Shown in pieces: positions 32,768-37,318 of a DNA stretch of 37,318 nt (its first letter is position 1; each line of letters opens with the position of its first letter). The notes under the pieces are model-generated. The model had not been told where the DNA came from and searched no databases. It worked only from the letters and a program-made list of their open reading frames with translations. Origin of the DNA: Vicinamibacteria bacterium (GTDB lineage: Bacteria; Acidobacteriota; Vicinamibacteria; Fen-336); assembly GCA_025923995.1 (NCBI GenBank), contig JAICEW010000017.1:1-37318 (forward strand), in the 5' to 3' direction. The position numbers were made by a program, and so were the translations under genes.

Positions 32768-33870
32768 GCGGCCGCGCTCGGCAGCGTCACGCGGATGCGG
32801 AAGCCGACCCCCTCCTCCGTGTCCAGCCGCAGGTCGCCGCCCAGCTCGCCCAGCCGTTGCCTCATGCCTTCGAGCCCGTGGCCCCGGCCCGGGTGCGCGC
32901 AGCCGTTCCCGTCGTCGCGGGCGGTGAGCTCGACCCCGGCGTCGTCCGCCCGGATCTCGATCCAGAGGTTCTCGGCCTCGGAGTGCTTGACCGCGTTCGT
33001 CACGATCTCCTGGCAGCAGCGCCACAACGCGTGCGCGCGCTCCGGGTCCGGGATCGCGAGGCCGGGCGCGCTCACGTGCACGCGCGGGCGCGGGATGTCG
33101 CGCGCCAGCGAGCCCAGCGCGCTCGCGAGGTCCAGGTCGCGCTCGCGGCCGAGCGTGCCCACCAGCGACTCCAGGTCGTCCAGCAGGCGCCGGGTCAGGG
33201 CGCGGGCGGTCTCGAGCGGCGGCGTGCTGCCCTGGCGCTGCCCGAGGGCCTCGAGGTTCAGGCTGAGGCCCGCCAGGTGATGGCCCATCGCGTCGTGCAG
33301 CTCGCGCGCGATGCGGAGCCGCTCCTCCAGTCGCGCGGTCTGGGCCAGGCGCTCGCGGGTGGCCAGCAGCTCCGCGTTCGCGCGCCCCAGCGACTCGCGC
33401 GCCAGGGCCTCGCGGGCGAGCAGCTGCACCATGAGGAACGCCAGCACCTGGAAGCCGACGTAGGGGGGCGCGAACATGAGCGCCGGGCGCAACGCCCAGT
33501 GATGCTGGATCGCCCAGGCCATGCCGAGCGACTGGGCGGCGATCCACGGCAGGCCCACGCGGCGCGGCGCGATCAGCCCGAGCTGGAGGGACACCAGGAC
33601 CAGCAGCGTGCCCTCCAGGCCGTGATACTGCGCCGCGCTCATGACGATCACGCACGCCGACTGGGCCGCGAGTGCTACGAGGAGCGCGCGGCCCGGTCGA
33701 TCGAGACGGCCCGTCGTCCACGCGAACAGCGCGGCGAAGGCGATCATCCCGGCCAGCCACGCGCGGAACTCCCAGGGTTTGCCCAGGCCCTCGACGGCGG
33801 GCGGCGTCGCGACGAGGAGCCAGGTCAGCACGCCCGTCAGGCGGACGAAGCGCCGGGTGTCGGGACCCAT
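32764..33870 (-). CDS. NarL-type sensor histidine kinase
   Basis: 368 residues. About five to six hydrophobic helices in the first 155 residues form an intramembrane sensor without a large periplasmic domain. A coiled coil (about 155-185) leads to the HisKA_3 dimerisation helix, ERLRIARELHDAMGHH, with H192 as phospho-acceptor. The HATPase domain follows (about 275-368), with an N-box in QEIVTNAVKHS, DDGNG and GHGLEGMRQRL. The signal is unknown; membrane-embedded sensors of this layout often report on envelope stress. ATG 33870 has a TATGGT box 6 nt upstream. It is divergent from the FAD oxidoreductase pair. Confidence 0.93.
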   Translation of the reverse strand: MGPDTRRFVRLTGVLTWLLVATPPAVEGLGKPWEFRAWLAGMIAFAALFAWTTGRLDRPGRALLVALAAQSACVIVMSAAQYHGLEGTLLVLVSLQLGLIAPRRVGLPWIAAQSLGMAWAIQHHWALRPALMFAPPYVGFQVLAFLMVQLLAREALARESLGRANAELLATRERLAQTARLEERLRIARELHDAMGHHLAGLSLNLEALGQRQGSTPPLETARALTRRLLDDLESLVGTLGRERDLDLASALGSLARDIPRPRVHVSAPGLAIPDPERAHALWRCCQEIVTNAVKHSEAENLWIEIRADDAGVELTARDDGNGCAHPGRGHGLEGMRQRLGELGGDLRLDTEEGVGFRIRVTLPSAAA

Positions 33871-33876
33871 CGCGCC

Positions 33877-33882
33877 ACCATA
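33877..33882 (-). promoter_or_regulatory. Candidate -10 element (TATGGT) for the kinase operon
   Basis: On the minus strand TATGGT ends 6 nt before ATG 33870, so +1 would fall on the start codon. A weak TTCCCC sits 17 bp upstream as -35. A partial GGTGG is also present, so leaderless initiation is not certain. Confidence 0.4.
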
Positions 33883-33904
33883 GCGCCAAGGCCGCGCGCG
33901 GGGA

Positions 33905-33922
33905 ATACGACGAAAGTGATAG
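33905..33922. promoter_or_regulatory. Imperfect 18-bp dyad copy, candidate response-regulator site 3
   Basis: ATACGACGAAAGTGATAG matches the perfect dyad at 32103-32120 in 12 of 18 positions, mainly the TACGAC and AGT..TAG parts. It lies between the divergent kinase and FAD-oxidoreductase promoters and overlaps both presumed -35 areas. Confidence 0.3.
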
Positions 33923-33927
33923 CGAGC

Positions 33928-33933
33928 TAGAAT
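33928..33933 (+). promoter_or_regulatory. Candidate -10 element (TAGAAT) for FAD oxidoreductase 1
   Basis: TAGAAT ends 8 nt before ATG 33942. There is no Shine-Dalgarno, so the transcript is probably leaderless. The -35 is weak, which would fit an activator-dependent promoter. Confidence 0.45.
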
Positions 33934-33941
33934 CCGCGTCC

Positions 33942-35528
33942 ATGACCCTGGAGCGGTACGACGCGATCGTCGTCGGCGGCGGGCACAACGGCCTGGTGAA
34001 CGCGGCCTACCTCGCCCGGGCCGGGCGCAAGGTGCTGGTGCTGGAGCGCCGCCACGTGCTGGGCGGCGCGGCCGTCACCGAGGAGGTCTTCCCCGGCTTC
34101 CACTTCTCGGTCTGCTCGTACGTCGTCTCGCTGCTGCGGCCCGAGATCATCCGCGAGCTGGACCTGCCGCGCCACGGGCTCGAGATCCTCCCGCTGGACG
34201 GCACGTTCACGCCCATGCCGAACGGCGACCACCTCTGGCGGATGAACGACCACGCGCGCACGCGGCGCGAGATCTACCGCCACTCGCCGGTCGACGCGGA
34301 GGCCTACGACGAGTACGCCAAGGCCATGGTCGACATGGCCCGCTTCGTCAAGCCCATCCTCTCGATGGTGCCGCCGGATCCGTTCAAGGTGGACGTGCCC
34401 GGCTACAACCGGCTCTACGGGCTGCTGCGCCGCTTCCAGAAGCTGCCGCGGCGCGACCAGTCCAACCTGATCCAGCTCATGACCACGAGCGCGGTGGACC
34501 TGCTCGACCGCTGGTTCGAGACGGACGTGCTCAAGGCCACGATGTCGGCCAGCGGGATCATCGGCACGTTCCTGGGCGTGCGCTCGCCCGGCACCGCCTA
34601 CGTCCTGCTGCACCACTACATGGGCGAGATCGACGGCGCGTTCCGCTCCTGGGGCTTCGCGCGCGGCGGCACCGGCGCCATCAGCATGGCCATCGCGGGC
34701 GCGGCCAGGGAGGCGGGCGCCACCATCCGCACCGAGTCGCCCATCGAGCGCATCAAGGTCAAGGAGGGGCGAGCGACGGGCGTGGTGCTGGAGGGCGGAC
34801 AGGAGATCGACGCACAGGTCGTCGTCTCCAGCCTGGACCCGCACCAGACGTTCCTGCGCCTGATGGAGTCGAAGGCCCTGCCCGACGACTTCCTGGCCGA
34901 CGTGAAGCGCTACAAGCTGCGCGGCTCGTCGGGCAAGGTCAACCTGGCGCTGGACGGCCTGCCGGACTTCAAGTGCCTGCCCGGGCCCGGCGCGCACCTG
35001 CGCGGGGCGATGTCGATCTCGCCGAGCGTCGAGTACATGGAGCGCGCGTACGACGACGCCAAGTACGGCGATTTCTCGCGCCACCCGTACATGGACATGG
35101 TGATCCCGACGCTGACCGACCCCTCGGTCGCGCCGCCCGGCAAGCACATCCTGTCCTGCTTCGTGCAGTACGCGCCGTACAAGCTGCGCGAAGGCACGTG
35201 GGACGAGAAGCGCGAGGCCTTCGGCGACACGGTGGTCGACACCATCGCGGAGTACGCGCCCAACATCAAGAGCCTGATCCGTCACCGCCAGGTGCTGACG
35301 CCGCTGGATCTCGAGCGCGAGTGGGGCCTCACCGAAGGCAACATCTTCCAGGGCGAGCTGTCGCTCGAGCAGCTCTTCTTCCTGCGGCCCGTGCCCGGCT
35401 GGGCCCGCTACCGCACGCCGGTGAAGGGCCTCTACATGTGCGGGTCCGCGACGCACCCCGGCGGCGGGATCATGGGCGCGCCCGGACGCATCGCCGCGCT
35501 CGAGATCCTGAAGGACGGCCGCGCGTGA
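33942..35528 (+). CDS. PYROXD2/phytoene-desaturase-like FAD oxidoreductase (copy 1)
   Basis: 528 residues, no signal peptide. The N-terminal dinucleotide fold has VVGGGHNGLVNAAYLARAG (GxGxxG-type) and LVLERRHVLGGAAVTEE. The C-terminal FAD-closing segment reads MCGSATHPGGGIMGAPG. The overall pattern matches the CrtI/PYROXD2 amine-oxidase-like family rather than a carotenoid operon; there are no crtB or crtE genes nearby. The substrate is unknown. ATG 33942 is supported by TAGAAT eight bases upstream. Its stop overlaps the GTG of an equally long second copy (GTGA). It is divergent from the two-component operon. Confidence 0.88.
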   Translation: MTLERYDAIVVGGGHNGLVNAAYLARAGRKVLVLERRHVLGGAAVTEEVFPGFHFSVCSYVVSLLRPEIIRELDLPRHGLEILPLDGTFTPMPNGDHLWRMNDHARTRREIYRHSPVDAEAYDEYAKAMVDMARFVKPILSMVPPDPFKVDVPGYNRLYGLLRRFQKLPRRDQSNLIQLMTTSAVDLLDRWFETDVLKATMSASGIIGTFLGVRSPGTAYVLLHHYMGEIDGAFRSWGFARGGTGAISMAIAGAAREAGATIRTESPIERIKVKEGRATGVVLEGGQEIDAQVVVSSLDPHQTFLRLMESKALPDDFLADVKRYKLRGSSGKVNLALDGLPDFKCLPGPGAHLRGAMSISPSVEYMERAYDDAKYGDFSRHPYMDMVIPTLTDPSVAPPGKHILSCFVQYAPYKLREGTWDEKREAFGDTVVDTIAEYAPNIKSLIRHRQVLTPLDLEREWGLTEGNIFQGELSLEQLFFLRPVPGWARYRTPVKGLYMCGSATHPGGGIMGAPGRIAALEILKDGRA

Positions 35529-37111
35529 GCAAGTCCAACGGCCGCGTCGTGATCGTCGGGGGCGGGCACAACGGCCTGGTGGCGGCCGCGATGCTCGCGA
35601 AGCAGGGCCTCAAGCCGCTCGTGCTCGAGCGCCGCGAGGTGCCCGGCGGCGCGGCGGTGACCGAGGAGATCCACCCCGGCTTCAAGGTGTCCGCGGTCGC
35701 GCACGCGGCGGACATCTCGAGGGACGTCGTGGACGCGCTCGGGCTCGCGGGCAAGCTGCCGCTCATCGAGCCGGAGCCTCGCCTGTTCGCGCCGCTGCCC
35801 GACGGCCGCAGCCTGCGGCTGTGGGGCAACCCCGAGCGTTCGGCGGCCGAGATCCACCGGCTGTCGCCGCGCGACGCCGAGCGCTACAAGCACTTCCACG
35901 AGACGCTGGTCGCGATCTGCGGCGTCCTGGCGAAGCTGCGCGCGCTCACGCCGCCGGACGTCGATCGCCCGCTCAAGGGCAATGCGGTCTCGATGCTCGG
36001 CCTGGGCCTGGCCGCGCGCGGCCTGGGGCGCGAGAACGGCCAGCACCTGCTGCGCTGGATGCCGATGGCGGTCGCGGACTTCGCATCCGAGTGGTTCGAG
36101 ACCGGGATCCTGCGCGCGGTCGTCTGCGCGCGGGGCATCTACGGGACCCTCGCCGGCCCCTGGTCCGCCGGCACCACCGCGAACCTGCTGCTGCAGGCGG
36201 CGGCACACGGAGGCAACGGCGCCGGGTCGGCCACGCTGGTGCGCGGCGGGCTGGGCGCCCTGACCCAGGCCCTCGCGGACGCGGCGCGCGGCTTCGGCGC
36301 CGAAGTGCGCACGGGCGCGGACGTACAGCGCATCGCCGCGAGGGACGGGCGGGTGACCGGCGTCGTCCTGGCGGGAGGCGAGGAGATTCCCGCGGCCGCG
36401 GTCGTGTCGGCCGTCGACCCGCACCGCACGTTCCTCTCCCTGCTCGACCCCGCGCTGCTCGACCCGGAGGACCTGCTGCGCATCCGCGGGTACCGGCAGA
36501 ACGGGATGGCCTCGAAGGTGAACCTCGCGCTCTCGGGGCTCCCCCGCTTCACCGCGGTCGGCTCGGAGGACGCGACGCGCCTGCTGGCCGGGCGCATCCA
36601 CGTCGGCGCCGAGGTGGACGACCTGGAGCGCGCCTTCGACGACGCGAAGTACGGCGGGATCTCGAAGCGTCCGTACCTGGACGTGACCATCCCGACCCTC
36701 ACGGATCCCACGCTCGCGCCCGCGGGCCAGCACGTGCTGTCGGCGTACGTCCAGTTCACGCCGCACCGGCTGCGCGAGGGCCATTGGAGCGAGCGGCGCG
36801 ACGAGGTGGCCGCGGCCACGCTGCGCCTGCTGGAGGAGTACGCGCCGGGCATCGGAGGGCTGGTCCTGCGCCAGCAGGTGCTGACGCCCCTCGACCTGGA
36901 GGAGCGCTACGGGCTGACCGGCGGCCATCCCATGCACGGCGAGCCGTCGCTCGACCAGCTCTTCGTCACGCGCCCGCTCCTGGGCTGGGCCCGCTACCGC
37001 GGGCCGCTGCCCGGCCTGTACCTCTGCGGCGCGGGCACGCACCCCGGCGGCGGCGTCACCGGCGCGCCCGGCCTGAACGCCGCGAGGGAGATCCTGAAGG
37101 ACCTGGGTTAG
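35525..37111 (+). CDS. PYROXD2/phytoene-desaturase-like FAD oxidoreductase (copy 2)
   Basis: 528 residues, the same length as copy 1 and alignable end to end: VIVGGGHNGLVAAAMLAKQG, LVLERREVPGGAAVTEE, DPHRTFLSLLD, FDDAKYGG, QQVLTPLDLEERYGL and CGAGTHPGGGVTGAPG. The early substrate-side region (SAVAHAADISRDVVDAL and onwards) and the middle differ most, suggesting different substrates or a heteromeric pair. GTG 35525 overlaps the preceding TGA, so the two should be translationally coupled and made in similar amounts. The 28 bp after the stop hold only the next gene's ribosome-binding site. Confidence 0.88.
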   Translation: MSKSNGRVVIVGGGHNGLVAAAMLAKQGLKPLVLERREVPGGAAVTEEIHPGFKVSAVAHAADISRDVVDALGLAGKLPLIEPEPRLFAPLPDGRSLRLWGNPERSAAEIHRLSPRDAERYKHFHETLVAICGVLAKLRALTPPDVDRPLKGNAVSMLGLGLAARGLGRENGQHLLRWMPMAVADFASEWFETGILRAVVCARGIYGTLAGPWSAGTTANLLLQAAAHGGNGAGSATLVRGGLGALTQALADAARGFGAEVRTGADVQRIAARDGRVTGVVLAGGEEIPAAAVVSAVDPHRTFLSLLDPALLDPEDLLRIRGYRQNGMASKVNLALSGLPRFTAVGSEDATRLLAGRIHVGAEVDDLERAFDDAKYGGISKRPYLDVTIPTLTDPTLAPAGQHVLSAYVQFTPHRLREGHWSERRDEVAAATLRLLEEYAPGIGGLVLRQQVLTPLDLEERYGLTGGHPMHGEPSLDQLFVTRPLLGWARYRGPLPGLYLCGAGTHPGGGVTGAPGLNAAREILKDLG

Positions 37112-37139
37112 TCTTTCGCGCAGCACGGAAGGAGGATCG

Positions 37140-37318
37140 ATGGACGAAGGTCCCGAGCTTCCCCCGCAGGTGGCCGAGAAGCTCCAGGCGTTGGAGGCGC
37201 AGATCGCGGCCCAGCCGAAGGCCAAGGCGCTCTACCTCCAGGTCGCGCAGCTCTACGCCGACAACGGGCACAAGGCGCAGGCCATCGAGGTGCTCGAGCG
37301 CTGCCTGCAGGTCGACCC
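37140..37318 (+). CDS. TPR-repeat protein, truncated by window end
   Basis: The first 59 codons of a gene running off the window, too short to judge overall. ATG 37140 has AAGGAGG four bases upstream. The translation starts MDEGPELPPQVAEKLQALEA and continues with ALYLQVAQLYADNGHKAQAI and EVLERCLQVDP, which fits one tetratricopeptide helix pair. No signal peptide is seen, so it is probably a cytoplasmic scaffold or secretion accessory. Confidence 0.75.
   Translation, partial: MDEGPELPPQVAEKLQALEAQIAAQPKAKALYLQVAQLYADNGHKAQAIEVLERCLQVD

Overview
The window is very GC-rich (roughly 70% or more by eye), densely packed Gram-negative chromosomal DNA. The gene mix suggests an uncultivated soil or sediment member of Acidobacteriota: a winged-helix/TolB propeller regulator, secreted PKD / InlB-like / Calx-beta / FG-GAP proteins, a DUF1501-type TAT protein and CXXCH di-haem oxidoreductases. 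This is inferred from gene content only, and another high-GC phylum such as Myxococcota is not excluded. I see no rRNA, tRNA, CRISPR array, transposase or phage gene. Genes run almost end to end with many 4-bp stop/start overlaps.

Layout. (1) 120-1624, minus: a PhzF-family gene coupled to a subclass-B1-like metallo-beta-lactamase. (2) 1705-6787, plus: mazG, RNase D and a large secreted glucose/sorbosone-dehydrogenase-type protein with PKD and Calx-beta domains. (3) 6792-9864: a membrane winged-helix/TolB-propeller regulator facing away from a periplasmic aspartyl protease. (4) 9861-13543, minus: two tandem glycosyltransferases, a small partner protein and a TIGR02757 protein. (5) 13600-14655, plus: a deoxyhypusine-synthase-like enzyme. 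(6) 14662-18732, minus: two tandem 662-residue secreted PKD/InlB-repeat paralogues, each with its own near-consensus promoter. (7) 18858-24146, plus: a giant secreted FG-GAP/Calx-beta protein. (8) 24203-27633, plus: a degenerate extracellular-nuclease-like protein overlapping PBP2. (9) 27780-30953, plus: a secreted metzincin and a di-haem oxidoreductase, converging on a DUF1501-like TAT protein (30950-32020, minus). (10) 32126-33870, minus: a NarL-type two-component system. (11) 33942-37111, plus: two tandem FAD oxidoreductases, followed by a truncated TPR gene at the window edge.

Themes. Three separate tandem pairs each have exactly equal lengths (389/389, 662/662 and 528/528 residues). Two otherwise unrelated secreted proteins end in the same uncharacterised module of about 220 residues with a conserved CX3CG..DD core, each time directly after a Calx-beta domain. 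Many transcription-unit heads have a -10-like hexamer 6-9 nt before the start codon and no Shine-Dalgarno, which points to leaderless mRNAs, whereas most secreted-protein genes carry clear Shine-Dalgarno sites. Similar 18-bp dyads lie downstream of the response regulator gene and upstream of the kinase operon, so they are candidate operators for that system.
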